DNA of 64,000 nucleotides from Sphingomonas sp. (GTDB taxonomy: Bacteria; Pseudomonadota; Alphaproteobacteria; Sphingomonadales; Sphingomonadaceae): NCBI RefSeq assembly GCF_019635515.1, contig NZ_JAHBZI010000001.1, forward strand, positions 2,294,001 through 2,358,000. Direction: 5' to 3'. Below, piece by piece: positions 1-8,629 of the stretch. Both the position numbers and the translations under genes were made by a program. The notes under the pieces were generated by a model, which worked only from the letters and a program-made list of their open reading frames with translations, did no database searches and was not told where the DNA came from. Numbering within the stretch: position 1 is the first letter of the stretch; every line of letters begins with the position of its first letter.

Positions 1-109
1 AATGACGCCGCAGGTCTTCTACACGCCCACCGACCGCGGCGTGGAAAGGCGCATCGCCGAGCGCATGGCGTGGTGGAACGAGATGCGGGAGAAATTGCGC
101 GATGCGTGA
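1..109 (+). CDS. C-terminal end of an unidentified protein (partial)
   Basis: An open frame enters from the left edge and stops at TGA 107-109. It encodes about 35 residues ending in a basic and acidic helix (…WWNEMREKLRDA). There is an ATG at base 2, but the gene most likely continues beyond the window. The stop overlaps the ATG of the next gene (102-104), so the two are probably translationally coupled. I do not recognise the family from this tail. Confidence 0.55.
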   Translation, partial: MTPQVFYTPTDRGVERRIAERMAWWNEMREKLRDA

Positions 110-449
110 TTGGGACGAAGCCTGCGCCTACGCTCTCTCCCTCCCGGGTGTCGAGATGGCGTCATGGTGGGGCAGCATGTGTCCCAAGATCAACGCCAAG
201 GGCTTTATGGCCCCCGGCCGCGAGAAAGGCAGCTTCGCGCTGTCGGTGGCCAATGCCGAGAAGCAAATCCTGTTCGAGACCGATCCCGAGACCTTCTGGC
301 AGACCGATCATTACCGCAACTATCCGATGCTCCTCGTCCGCTACGGCACCGACAGCCGCGAACGGGTCGAGCTCTATATCCAGCGTGCCTGGTGGGACCG
401 GATGAAGAAACCACAACGTGTGGCGGCGGGGATCGAGGAGCGGCCGTGA
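102..449 (+). CDS. MmcQ/YjbR family protein
   Basis: The 115-residue protein has the compact layout of the MmcQ/YjbR (DUF419) fold: an N-terminal helix (DEACAYALSLPG), a core with a conserved tryptophan/glycine stretch (residues 20-30) and a C-terminal YIQRAWWDRM helix. Members are small CyaY-like, possibly DNA-binding proteins with no firm biochemical role. The start ATG lies inside the end of the preceding gene, so this start is favoured and coupling is likely. The family call is from recalled motifs. Confidence 0.75.
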   Translation: MRDWDEACAYALSLPGVEMASWWGSMCPKINAKGFMAPGREKGSFALSVANAEKQILFETDPETFWQTDHYRNYPMLLVRYGTDSRERVELYIQRAWWDRMKKPQRVAAGIEERP

Positions 450-460
450 CTCCTTTCAAT

Positions 461-584
461 CCTCCCCGGACCGGGGAGGTGGCAGCGCGCAGCGCTGACG
501 GAGGGGGCTCTCCACAAGCGCTACCCCCGCGGCAGGCCCTCTCCACCAGCCTGCGGCTGGTCCCCCTCCCCGTTCCGGGGAGGG
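461..584. repeat. REP-like palindromic intergenic element
   Basis: Two strong palindromes bracket the gap. The first, 461-479, has arms CCTCCCCGG and CCGGGGAGG with almost no loop. The second, 564-584, has arms CCCTCCCCG and CGGGGAGGG around TTC. The middle contains a further AGCGCGCAGCGCT palindrome. Elements of this composition are common between genes in sphingomonads and Caulobacter. The right arm of the second hairpin (577-584) also provides the GGGGAGGG Shine-Dalgarno of the next gene. Confidence 0.7.
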
Positions 585-588
585 TCTG

Positions 589-1449
589 ATGGACTTCACC
601 ACCTTCATCGCCATCGACTGGTCCGGTCAGGCCGTCGAGCGCCCCAAGGGCCTCGCCGTCGCCCTTTGTCGCACCGGCACCGCTGCGCCGGAGTTGATCG
701 AGCGCAATTGGTCGCGACAGGACATCCTCGAATATCTCGCTGAATTAGCCGATACCGGCACCCGCGCATTGATCGGCCTCGACCTCTCCCCCGCGTTCCC
801 CTTCCACGACGAAGGCGCCTATTTCCCTGGCTGGGATCGCTCCCCGCGCGACGCCCGCACCCTCTGGGCGCTCGTCGATGAACTCACCTCCGACGATCCC
901 CACCTCGCCGCCACCGGCTTCATCGCGCACCCCGACGCCCGCCGCCATTTCCGCCAGCGCGGCGACTGCGGCGACCTGTTTCCGCCCGGCCGCGGCCGCT
1001 TCCGGGTCTGCGAACATGGCCAGGAAGCGATGCGTCTCTCACCCTATAGCTGTTTCAACCTCGTCGGCGCATCGCAGGTTGGCAAATCGAGCCTGACCGG
1101 CATGCGCGTGCTCCACCGCCTGCGCGGCAAGATCGGGATATGGCCGTTCGATCCGCTGCCAGAGACCGGGCCGGTCCTGGTGGAGATTTACACCTCGCTG
1201 GCCGCGCGGCTGGCGGGGATGCGCAAGGGCATCTCAAAGGTCCGCGATGCCGAAACACTAGATACGATGCTCTCAGCGTTCGGCTCCCAGCCCCACGCCC
1301 CGCTCGCCCGCTATGACGACCATGCCACGGATGCGATCCTAAGCGCGGCATGGCTCCGCGTGGCCGCGAACCAGCCGGAATTGTGGTCGCCCGCAAAGCT
1401 AACCCCCGAACTCGCACAAACCGAGGGCTGGACCTTCGGCGTCCCCTGA
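589..1449 (+). CDS. DUF429-type RNase H-fold protein
   Basis: The 286-residue soluble protein has the spaced acidic motifs of an RNase H/RuvC-like fold: AIDWSG near residue 8, IGLDLS near residue 63 and DDHATDAI near residue 245. This matches DUF429 proteins, annotated as predicted nucleases of unknown substrate. Start ATG 589 sits 4 nt after a strong GGGGAGGG ribosome-binding site that lies inside a REP-like hairpin, so translation may be modulated by that structure. The fold is inferred from motif spacing and nuclease activity is not shown. Confidence 0.65.
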   Translation: MDFTTFIAIDWSGQAVERPKGLAVALCRTGTAAPELIERNWSRQDILEYLAELADTGTRALIGLDLSPAFPFHDEGAYFPGWDRSPRDARTLWALVDELTSDDPHLAATGFIAHPDARRHFRQRGDCGDLFPPGRGRFRVCEHGQEAMRLSPYSCFNLVGASQVGKSSLTGMRVLHRLRGKIGIWPFDPLPETGPVLVEIYTSLAARLAGMRKGISKVRDAETLDTMLSAFGSQPHAPLARYDDHATDAILSAAWLRVAANQPELWSPAKLTPELAQTEGWTFGVP

Positions 1450-1466
1450 GCCATTGGAGCCCGCGT

Positions 1467-1542
1467 GCCGGTTTAGCTCAGCTGGTAGAGCAGCGGTTTT
1501 GTAAACCGAAGGTCGCGGGTTCGATTCCTGCAACCGGCACCA
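1467..1542 (+). tRNA. tRNA-Thr (anticodon TGT)
   Basis: A 76-nt cloverleaf. The acceptor arms GCCGGTT (1467-1473) and AACCGGC (1532-1538) pair fully. The D-arm GCTCAGCTGGTAGAGC and the T-arm with GGTTCGATTCC are canonical, and the anticodon loop TTTGTAA gives TGT, which reads ACA (Thr). CCA is encoded at 1540-1542. Confidence 0.97.
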
Positions 1543-1613
1543 TTTTTGTTTGGAAGCGCCTCGCAACAAGCTCGAGCGGCCGTCGGCCTTGCGGACGCTA
1601 CGGGGGCCGTTAC

Positions 1614-2669
1614 CTATTCGCCCCTGGGCGGCGCCACGCTGGCGCGGTGGATCAGCGTCGAAGTGAACAGTGACGGCTCCTCGCTCGCGATATCGTCCCC
1701 GAAAAAGTCCGCGAGCAGCTTCAGCGCCGCCGAGCGCGCCATCGAGATGATCGGCCAGTGCACCGTCGTCATCGGCGGCCAGATATGGTTGGCGATGGCG
1801 GTATCGTCGAAGCCGATGATCGAGAGATCGTCGGGCACCGTCATCCCGCGCCGCCGCGCCGCGTGGAGCGTCGCCGCGCCCATCTCGTCGTTCGAAGAGA
1901 AGATCGCGGTCGGCCGCGGCGACAGATCGAGCAGCCGGTCGGCGGCCGCCAGCCCGGATTCGAAGGTGTAATTGCCGTCGGCGATCAGGCTGCGCGGCAG
2001 CTTGATATCCGCCGCCACAAGCGCTTCCTCAAAGCCCTTGCGCCGCTCGCGCGCCGAGCGGAAGCCGTGCGGCCCGGCGATCAGCCCGATCCGGCGATGT
2101 CCCAGCTTGATCAGGTGATTGACCGCCTCGATCACCACCTCGCGATCATTCGATGCGACCATATGTTCGGGATCGTCTAGTGTCGCCGAGCCCATGCGCA
2201 CATAGCGGATGCCGAGATCGTTGCAGAGATCGGCGAGCATGTCGTTCTCGGAGATCGGCGGCAGGATCATCACCCCATAGGGCCGCTGCCGTTCGAGGAA
2301 ATTGCGCACATCCTCGAGCATCGTCGACGAACCGCGGTCGATCGGGCGGACGATCAACTCGAACTCGGTCTCGCGCATCGCCTCGAGCATGCCGGCCTGC
2401 ACGTTCATCACCATCTGCGCGTTAGGATTGTCGTGGATCAGCCCGATCAGGAAATTGCGGCGCAGCGCCAGCGCGCGCGCCTGGACATTGGGGACATAGC
2501 CAAGCTCGGCGATGACGGCCTCGACCTTGCCGCGCGTATCCGCGTTGAGCAACGGCGAGCGGTTGATGACCCGGCTGACGGTTTTCTTGGAAACGCCGGC
2601 GATCCGCGCGACATCGTTGATAGTGGGCTTGCCGGTTCTTTGCATCGCCTTAGCTATAATGGCTCGCAA
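1614..2669 (-). CDS. LacI-family transcriptional repressor of the pectin/uronate locus
   Basis: Residues 15-40 form a LacI helix-turn-helix (TINDVARIAGVSKKTVSRVI). The rest is a periplasmic-binding-protein-like effector domain, and the full length of 351 is typical. It diverges from the pectate lyase and shares a 97-120 bp intergenic region holding an ACCGGT-centred operator (2743-2756) that recurs twice upstream of the uronate operon and its receptor. By position it is probably the KdgR/UxuR-like regulator of this locus, responding to a uronate intermediate. The start is uncertain: a TTG at 2669 gives the longest frame and an ATG at 2645 is also possible. Confidence 0.85.
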   Translation of the reverse strand: MRAIIAKAMQRTGKPTINDVARIAGVSKKTVSRVINRSPLLNADTRGKVEAVIAELGYVPNVQARALALRRNFLIGLIHDNPNAQMVMNVQAGMLEAMRETEFELIVRPIDRGSSTMLEDVRNFLERQRPYGVMILPPISENDMLADLCNDLGIRYVRMGSATLDDPEHMVASNDREVVIEAVNHLIKLGHRRIGLIAGPHGFRSARERRKGFEEALVAADIKLPRSLIADGNYTFESGLAAADRLLDLSPRPTAIFSSNDEMGAATLHAARRRGMTVPDDLSIIGFDDTAIANHIWPPMTTVHWPIISMARSAALKLLADFFGDDIASEEPSLFTSTLIHRASVAPPRGE

Positions 2670-2682
2670 GCCAAAGCGATAC

Positions 2683-2696
2683 TGTCCCTAGAGACA
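2683..2696. promoter_or_regulatory. Second dyad in the lacI promoter region
   Basis: The 14-mer TGTCCCTAGAGACA is a near-perfect palindrome centred on CTAG (one mismatched position per half). It lies 14 bp upstream of the repressor's longest start and differs from the ACCGGT operator. It could be an autoregulatory site or the site of another regulator. It is single-copy here, so support is only its symmetry and position. Confidence 0.3.
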
Positions 2697-2708
2697 ATTA
2701 TACGGCGC

Positions 2709-2737
2709 TTGCATCGCGGAAAAACTGGCGCAATACA
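2709..2737 (+). promoter_or_regulatory. Candidate sigma-70 promoter for pectate lyase
   Basis: TTGCAT (2709-2714) and AATACA (2732-2737) are separated by 17 bp and lie upstream of the lyase. Transcription would begin near 2744, inside the operator at 2743-2756, so a bound repressor would block the start site. Confidence 0.45.
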
Positions 2738-2742
2738 GGTTA

Positions 2743-2756
2743 GGTAACCGGTATCA
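2743..2756. promoter_or_regulatory. LacI-type operator, copy 1
   Basis: GGTAACCGGTATCA, read on the other strand as TGATACCGGTTACC, is centred on ACCGGT in the lacI/pectate-lyase intergenic region. It matches the sites at 12368-12381 and 12444-12457. CG-centred near-palindromes of this kind are typical LacI-family operators. Recurrence only at promoters of this locus supports a shared regulon. Confidence 0.65.
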
Positions 2757-2787
2757 TAAGCTGGATATGATCGAGAGGCACATAGCT

Positions 2788-4140
2788 ATGAAGTTCCTGG
2801 CGCTACCGCTCGCCCTGCTGCTCGCCAGCGCCCCCGCTCATGCCCAGAGCGCCTTTCCCGGCGCGGTCGGCCCCGCGGCGCAGACGCCCGGCGGACGCGG
2901 CGGCCAGATCATCCGCGTGACCAATCTCGATCCCGACGGCCCCGGTTCGTTCAAGTCGGCGGTAGAGGCCAAGGGCCCGCGCATCGTCGTCTTCGAAGTC
3001 GGCGGGGTAATCGATCTCCACCGCACGACGCTGACGATCACGGAGCCCTATCTTACCATCGCCGGGCAGACCGCTCCCTCGCCCGGCATCACGCTGATCA
3101 AGACCGGGATCGACGTGAAGACGCACGACGTCATCATCCGCCATATCCGGGTGCGCACCGGCGCCGATGGCCAGCCCAAGCGCAGCGGTTGGGAGGCCGA
3201 CGCCTTCTCGACCGTCGCCGCCAAGGACGTGGTGATCGATCACAACACCTTCACCTGGGCCATCGACGAGAACATGTCCGCCAGCGGCCCTCGTTTCGAC
3301 GGCGCGAACCTCGCCGAGTGGCGCGAGCATACCAGCCGCAACGTCACCTTCTCGAACAACCTCGCCGCCGAGGGACTGGCGGACTCCTCGCATCCCAAGG
3401 GCGAGCATTCGAAGGGGTCGCTGATCCACGACAACACCACCGGCATCGTCTTCTATCGCAACATCTGGGCGCACAATGTTGAGCGCCACCCGCTGGTGAA
3501 GGGCGGCGCGCAGGTGCTGATGGTCAACAATCTCATCTACAATCCCGGCCACCGCGCGGTGCATTACAACCTCATGGCGCTCGAATGGGGAGACCATCCC
3601 TATGTCACCGGCGAGATCACCGCGGTCGGCAACGTCCTGCGCGGCGGCAACGACACCGACGAGAATCTGCCCTTCCTGATGATCGGCGGTGATGGCGACC
3701 TCGCCTATTACGGCAAGGACAATCGCGCGGTCGACCGCCACGGCAACAGGCTGCCGATGTTCGGCCGCTACGGCGAAACCCGGGCGAGGATCATCGAGGC
3801 GAAGAAGCCGCTGGCGAGCCTTGCCGGCATGACGGTGTTGCCCTCCGCCGATGTCGAGACCAGCGTTCTGAATACCGCCGGCGCCCGACCATGGGATCGC
3901 GACGCCGAGGATATCCGCGTCCTGTTCTTCGTCGCCGAGGGCCGCGGCGACATCATCAACGACGAGACCGATGTCAGCGCCTACCCGGCGTACAAGCCAA
4001 CCAAGGCGCCGTTCGTCGAGGCTGATTGGGATCTCGTGACGATGGAACCAAAATCGGGTCGCTACCCCGGCCAGACCGGCGAGCTTCGCGAGAAGCTGAG
4101 CACGCGTGATCAGGCGATGCGGGGTGACGGGAAGCAGTAA
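2788..4140 (+). CDS. Secreted pectate lyase, PL1-like
   Basis: The start at 2788 gives a clean Sec signal peptide ending …SAPAHAQ, and GAGAGG lies upstream. The frame also opens at 2767 but that would bury the signal. The mature protein begins with the AFPGA…GGRGGQIIRVTN pattern of polysaccharide lyase family 1, followed by parallel beta-helix repeats, a VIDHNTFTWAIDEN stretch and a conserved VERHPLVKGG segment near the catalytic region. It should cleave polygalacturonate by beta-elimination outside the cytoplasm, giving unsaturated oligogalacturonides. The regulator, operator and uronate operon around it fit. About 450 residues; the exact PL1 subfamily is not determined. Confidence 0.85.
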   Translation: MKFLALPLALLLASAPAHAQSAFPGAVGPAAQTPGGRGGQIIRVTNLDPDGPGSFKSAVEAKGPRIVVFEVGGVIDLHRTTLTITEPYLTIAGQTAPSPGITLIKTGIDVKTHDVIIRHIRVRTGADGQPKRSGWEADAFSTVAAKDVVIDHNTFTWAIDENMSASGPRFDGANLAEWREHTSRNVTFSNNLAAEGLADSSHPKGEHSKGSLIHDNTTGIVFYRNIWAHNVERHPLVKGGAQVLMVNNLIYNPGHRAVHYNLMALEWGDHPYVTGEITAVGNVLRGGNDTDENLPFLMIGGDGDLAYYGKDNRAVDRHGNRLPMFGRYGETRARIIEAKKPLASLAGMTVLPSADVETSVLNTAGARPWDRDAEDIRVLFFVAEGRGDIINDETDVSAYPAYKPTKAPFVEADWDLVTMEPKSGRYPGQTGELREKLSTRDQAMRGDGKQ

Positions 4141-4478
4141 GCTTCCCCAAGCGTTGCGCGGGGACGACCGGCCCGCCCTGCACACCGGATGGCCGCTACA
4201 TCATCGTTGATGGCGTGCTGTGGCGCACCACTCGCCCCGATCTGCCTGGGGACGAGCGTGAGCGGCTTGTCCGTAAGCTGCTGGCAGCCCGCCGCGCGAT
4301 CCGCGATGCGGAGAATGACGCCGCAATGCGCAAGAGGCGCGCCGCGGTTCAGGCCGCCAAGGTCGCGCTTGGCCAACGCGGCCCGGTGTGGTGAGACGAT
4401 GGTGCGCCCGATCTCAACCGCAACACAATCGAAAACACGCCCCATGCCGATTGGTGGCGCGATCAGCTGCCTGGCTGA
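4128..4478 (+). pseudogene. Broken small conserved hypothetical gene (in-frame TGA)
   Basis: The frame reads …CTPDGRYIIVDGVLWRTT…, then …GQRGPVW, then TGA 4392-4394, then DDGAPDLNRNTIENTPHADWW, and stops at 4476-4478. It recalls a small conserved sphingomonad protein with GPVWWDDGAPDLNR across this point, so TGA appears to have replaced a TGG Trp codon. No ATG, GTG or TTG lies in frame between the previous stop (4125-4127) and the conserved start, so the 5' end also looks lost. Its tail overlaps the end of the convergent esterase. The family identity is from memory; the two-part frame is directly visible. Confidence 0.55.
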
Positions 4479-6022
4479 ATATAGGGCACGCGCGCAAACA
4501 GCTCGCGCTCCCATTTGCGCGGATCGTTGACGACACGGCTCTCGGCATCGAACACCATCGTCGCGCGATCGGGCAGCGTATAAGGCGTCCAATCCACCTT
4601 GCCGGTACGTGCCAGTGACGCGAACGAGGCCATCATCTGCCGGCTGAGTTTCTGCGCGGCAGGACCGGTACCGCTGATCGATCCCGGCGCACCCAGCGTC
4701 CCGAACACCATCGCGATGTCGCTCGCATGCGGAGCGCCGCGCTCGGGCTTCACCGGTGATTGATAATCGAACTGATAGACCCAGGTCGCCTTGGCTCCTG
4801 CCGCCGCGCGGGCATCTGCTTCGATCACCTGTCCCGGCCAGCTACGCCCAGCCGTGGTCGCGCGATAGAATAGCTGCTCGGGCGTGTCGGACGGAAAGTG
4901 CGCACGATACTGTGCGACGATCCATTCGGGGGGCAGATCCATGCGCAATTCAGGCGCCATCCGCGCCGCGATATTATCCCAGTTGAGCTCCTTCACTGTG
5001 TCCGGTCCGATGAACGCCCGCGTCTCGTCATGCGTGTTGCCGAGGATCATCGGGATATGGTTCGATTGCGGATTGGGATCGGGCCAGAAGGGATGGCGCG
5101 TCAGCCATTTCATATCGAGCACCGGTCCGAAATAGACTCCGCCACCCATGATCGGATCGACCGCGTCGGTGGCCTCGATCAATTTCTCCATCGGCATGTC
5201 GAGCAAAGGCTGGAGGTTGTCCGGCTTCACGCCAAGCCGGTCGAGATAGGCCAAGGTGCGCTTGTGGGCGTTGAGCGGCCCCGACGCAGTGACCTGCTGC
5301 CCGCTCATCGTCGCGGCGGAACGGAACAGCCCCTTGGCCGCCGGCATCCCCATCAGTGTCGCGATCTTGGCGCCGCCGCCTGATTGGCCGAACACGAACA
5401 CTCGATTCGGATCGCCGCCGAACGCCGCGATGTTGGCCTTGATCCACTGGAGCGCGAGGATCAGGTCGAGCTGCCCAAGATTGCCGCTGTCGGAAAAGCG
5501 CGGATCGAGCCGGGCAAGATAGAGGAAGCCGAACGCATTGAGCCGGTGATTGACGGTCACCACGATCACATCCTCGGTCGCGGCCAATGGATGACCGTCA
5601 TTCTGGGGATCGGTAACGCTGCCATTGGAATAGGCGCCGCCGTGAAAATAGACCATCACCGGGCGCGGCTTCGCCACCTCGAAAGCGGGCTTCCAGATGT
5701 TGAGGAACAGGCAGTCCTCGGACTTCGAATCGGCAAGCCCACGCTGGGGCGCGACCGGCCCGAACTGCCCCGCATCCGCCAGTCCTGTCCGCCGCGGCAC
5801 CGGCTGTGGCGCGCGAAAGCGTTCCGCGCGGCCATAGCGTATGCCCAGAAAATGCTCGGTACGCCGGTCGCCCAACCTGCCCGGCGACCGTTGCCCGACA
5901 AAGCGGCCCGCCGGCGCATCGACAATGGGCGAAGTTTCGGCACTGGCCCGCGACGGAAGAATCGCCAACGCGGCCCCCGACCCGATCAGCGCGCGGCGGG
6001 AGATCCCGTCATCGGCGGACAT
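4463..6022 (-). CDS. Tat-exported type-B carboxylesterase
   Basis: This 519-residue alpha/beta hydrolase has a twin-arginine-like signal (SRRALIGSG, residues 8-16) and cleavage near ASAE. It shows the type-B carboxylesterase signatures EDCLFLNIW (102-110), YFHGGAY (oxyanion hole, 125-131) and FGQSGGG with nucleophile S214. A late HASDIAMVFG segment supplies the probable histidine. It is the last gene of the uronate operon and overlaps kdgK by 14 nt, so it is probably a periplasmic esterase that removes acyl or methyl esters from pectin fragments. The substrate is inferred from context only. Confidence 0.8.
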   Translation of the reverse strand: MSADDGISRRALIGSGAALAILPSRASAETSPIVDAPAGRFVGQRSPGRLGDRRTEHFLGIRYGRAERFRAPQPVPRRTGLADAGQFGPVAPQRGLADSKSEDCLFLNIWKPAFEVAKPRPVMVYFHGGAYSNGSVTDPQNDGHPLAATEDVIVVTVNHRLNAFGFLYLARLDPRFSDSGNLGQLDLILALQWIKANIAAFGGDPNRVFVFGQSGGGAKIATLMGMPAAKGLFRSAATMSGQQVTASGPLNAHKRTLAYLDRLGVKPDNLQPLLDMPMEKLIEATDAVDPIMGGGVYFGPVLDMKWLTRHPFWPDPNPQSNHIPMILGNTHDETRAFIGPDTVKELNWDNIAARMAPELRMDLPPEWIVAQYRAHFPSDTPEQLFYRATTAGRSWPGQVIEADARAAAGAKATWVYQFDYQSPVKPERGAPHASDIAMVFGTLGAPGSISGTGPAAQKLSRQMMASFASLARTGKVDWTPYTLPDRATMVFDAESRVVNDPRKWERELFARVPYIQPGS

Positions 6023-7013
6023 CCAACTCTCCCTCCAGGAAGGCGTCGATATCGGACTGTCCGAACAGGCTGGCGTCCCCCGGCAGCGAATGCTTAAGCG
6101 CGGTCAACGCGAGGCCCGTATTGGCCGCCATCGCGGAATCGCCGCCCCGCGACAGCCCATGCAACACCCCCGCCGCAAAGGCATCACCGGCACCGATCCG
6201 GTCGACGATGCCGGCGATGGTCACCTCATCGGTCTGGTGCCCACCACCGCGCGTATCGACGCGCGCCGAGACCCGGTGGCTATCGGCATCGACGACATGG
6301 CGGGCGGTGTTGGCGATGATCTGGAGCTTGGGGAAGGCAGCGAACGCCGCTTCCGAAGCCTCGCGACGGCGATCCGCGCCGTCACCCGAGAAGGTCTTGC
6401 CGAGCAGCAGCGAGATATCGCGGTGGTTGCCGAACAATATGTCGGCATGACCGATCAGCCTGGTCAGCACCGCCTTGGGGTCACTGTCCCACGCTTCCCA
6501 CAATTTCGCGCGGTAGTTGCCGTCGAACGACACGGGCACGCCGCGCGCGGTGGCGGCTTCGGCGGCGGCGATGGCTGCAGCGGCCGAGTTCGGCCCCAGC
6601 GCCGGGGTGATCCCGGAAAGATGCAGCCGGGTCGCGCCGTCTAGCGCCGCATCCCAGTCCCAGCTCTCGGCACAGCGCGCCGCGAACACCGAATGCGCGC
6701 GGTCATAGACGACCTCGGAAGCGCGCAATCCCGCGCCGGGCGTCAGGAAATACAGTCCCAATCGTCCGATCTCGCTGGCCACGGTCGAGGTATCGACGCC
6801 GCGCCGCCGGAGCTCGCCGATCACCGCCGCACCCAGCGGATTGTCCGCAACCGCGCTGACCATCCGGACCTTGTGGCCCAGGCACGCCAGCCCAATCGCG
6901 ACATTCGCCTCTGCCCCGCCAACATTGACCTCGAGCTTCGGCGTCTGGAGCAGCAACTCGCGCCCTGGGGGCGAAAGCCGCAGCAACAGCTCGCCGAAGA
7001 AGACCGCGGTCAT
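6009..7013 (-). CDS. kdgK: 2-keto-3-deoxygluconate kinase (PfkB family)
   Basis: This PfkB sugar kinase has an N-terminal GGAEANVAIGLA substrate-binding stretch and the C-terminal GAGDAFAAG signature with catalytic Asp near residue 277. It phosphorylates 2-keto-3-deoxygluconate to KDPG, the shared end of the uronate branches. The start at 7013 makes an ATGA overlap with the kduD stop and is preferred over an ATG 12 nt upstream. Placement directly after kduI-kduD supports KDG rather than fructose or ribose. KDPG aldolase is not in the window. Confidence 0.87.
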   Translation of the reverse strand: MTAVFFGELLLRLSPPGRELLLQTPKLEVNVGGAEANVAIGLACLGHKVRMVSAVADNPLGAAVIGELRRRGVDTSTVASEIGRLGLYFLTPGAGLRASEVVYDRAHSVFAARCAESWDWDAALDGATRLHLSGITPALGPNSAAAAIAAAEAATARGVPVSFDGNYRAKLWEAWDSDPKAVLTRLIGHADILFGNHRDISLLLGKTFSGDGADRRREASEAAFAAFPKLQIIANTARHVVDADSHRVSARVDTRGGGHQTDEVTIAGIVDRIGAGDAFAAGVLHGLSRGGDSAMAANTGLALTALKHSLPGDASLFGQSDIDAFLEGELDVRR

Positions 7014-7765
7014 CGCGCCAGCCACCCGCCATCGACGGCGAGGATATGTCCCTGCACATAATCCGAAGCCGAGGAGGCGAGGAACACCGCCGCGCCGCCC
7101 ATGTCATCGGGAGAGCCCCAGCGGCCCGCCGGGATACGATCGAGGATCGACTTGTTGCGGTCCTGATCCGCCCGCAGCGCCGTGGTGTTGTTGGTTTCGA
7201 TATAGCCCGGCGCGATGGCGTTGACGTTGATGCCCTTGCTCGCCCATTCATTGGCGAGCAGCTTGGTCAGCCCGCCAATCCCCGATTTGGACGCAGTATA
7301 GCTAGGCACGCGAATGCCGCCCTGAAAGGTCAGCATCGACGCGATATTGATGATCTTGCCGCCGCCTTGCGGGATCATCTTCTTCGCCGCCGCCTGGCAC
7401 AGGAAGAATACGGACTTCAGATTGGTATCGACCACCGCGTCCCAATCCTCCTCGGTGAAATCGATCGAATCGTTGCGGCGGATGATCCCGGCATTGTTGA
7501 CGAGGATGTCGATCTTCCCCAGCTTTTCCACTGCTTCGTCCACGACTCTGCCAACAGGTTCGATAGTCGAGAGATCGGCCGAAATGATCTCGGCACGGCG
7601 GCCCAGCGCACGGGCTTTCTCGACAGTCTCGGTTGCGGCGCTGCGGCCGACAGCGGCGATGTCTGCCCCCGCCGCCGCCAGCGCCAGGGCGATGCCCTGG
7701 CCGATGCCGGTATTGGCGCCGGTGACTACCGCGACGCGGCCGCTGAGATCGAAGAGCCCCGCCAT
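7010..7765 (-). CDS. kduD: 2-deoxy-D-gluconate 3-dehydrogenase / DKII reductase
   Basis: This classical short-chain dehydrogenase of 251 residues has a Rossmann GANTGIGQG motif near residue 16, NNAG, and a catalytic YTASK. KduD reduces 3-deoxy-D-glycero-2,5-hexodiulosonate, the product of KduI, to 2-keto-3-deoxygluconate with NAD(P)H in the cytoplasm. It shares a TAATG junction with kduI upstream and ATGA with kdgK downstream, so all three are coupled. The SDR family is broad and the specific call rests on kduI adjacency and full-length similarity. Confidence 0.87.
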   Translation of the reverse strand: MAGLFDLSGRVAVVTGANTGIGQGIALALAAAGADIAAVGRSAATETVEKARALGRRAEIISADLSTIEPVGRVVDEAVEKLGKIDILVNNAGIIRRNDSIDFTEEDWDAVVDTNLKSVFFLCQAAAKKMIPQGGGKIINIASMLTFQGGIRVPSYTASKSGIGGLTKLLANEWASKGINVNAIAPGYIETNNTTALRADQDRNKSILDRIPAGRWGSPDDMGGAAVFLASSASDYVQGHILAVDGGWLAR

Positions 7766-8607
7766 TATGCCAACTGGCAGATGTCGAGGACGTTCATGTC
7801 GGTATAGTCCTGATTCTCGCCGGCCATCGCCCAGATGAAGGCATAGGCCTTGGTCCCCGCGCCCATATGGATCGACCAGGGCGGGCTGATCACCGCCTCC
7901 TCATTCTGCATCACGATGTGCCGGGTCGCCTCCCCTTCACCCATGTAATGAAACACCCGGTCCTTCGCGGTGTCGTCTAATTCGAAATAGAAATAGATCT
8001 CGCTGCGGCGCTCATGGATGTGCGGCGGCATCGTGTTCCAGACGCTGCCGGGCTTGAGCACGGTCAGACCCATCACCAGCTGCGCGCTGTCGCAGACGCC
8101 GGGGATGACGAGCTGGTAGATCGAGCGTTCGTTGGACTCTTCCAACGAGCCGCGGTCGAGCCTGTTGGCATCGGCGATCGAAAGCTTGCGCGTCTCGAAA
8201 GCCTTATGCGCCGGGCACGAGGCGAGATAGAAGCGCGCGCCATCACCCATGAACAGCACCTCCCTGGCGCCCATGGTGACATACAGGCAGTCCTTGTTGC
8301 CGAGCGTGTAACGGTCGCCATCGACTTCGACCGTACCCTCGACGCCACTGACATTGACGATTGCCAGCTCGCGCCGCTCCAGAAAAGGATGGCCCGCCGC
8401 CGATGCCGGCTCGGTCTGATCGGGGAGCCTGACGCTGTCGTTCTTGACCGCGACGCCGCCGATCACGAAGCGATCAGCGTGCGTGTAGTTGAGCACGCAC
8501 TCACCGTCGCGGAACAGGCCGTCGATCAGATAACGGTCGCGCAATTCCTCGTTCGAGACGCACTCCATCATGTCGGGATGGGTGGCGTAATAGGTGCGGT
8601 CGAACAT
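7765..8607 (-). CDS. kduI: 5-keto-4-deoxyuronate isomerase
   Basis: This 280-residue cupin-type isomerase begins [14 protein letters not shown], and the C-terminal half carries the metal-binding pattern [13 protein letters not shown] followed by a later His in WSIHMG. KduI isomerises 5-keto-4-deoxyuronate, formed spontaneously from the unsaturated galacturonate released by pectate and oligogalacturonate lyases. The length matches the family. It is 22 nt downstream of uxaC and overlaps kduD by one base. Confidence 0.93.
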   Translation of the reverse strand: MFDRTYYATHPDMMECVSNEELRDRYLIDGLFRDGECVLNYTHADRFVIGGVAVKNDSVRLPDQTEPASAAGHPFLERRELAIVNVSGVEGTVEVDGDRYTLGNKDCLYVTMGAREVLFMGDGARFYLASCPAHKAFETRKLSIADANRLDRGSLEESNERSIYQLVIPGVCDSAQLVMGLTVLKPGSVWNTMPPHIHERRSEIYFYFELDDTAKDRVFHYMGEGEATRHIVMQNEEAVISPPWSIHMGAGTKAYAFIWAMAGENQDYTDMNVLDICQLA

Positions 8608-8629
8608 GGGTTACTCCGTTGATTGAATA

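Noticed and set aside
2803..4185. 460-codon open frame antisense to the pectate lyase
   Set aside because: Long antisense frames are expected at this GC content. The lyase is a clear family member, and the antisense product lacks recognisable motifs.
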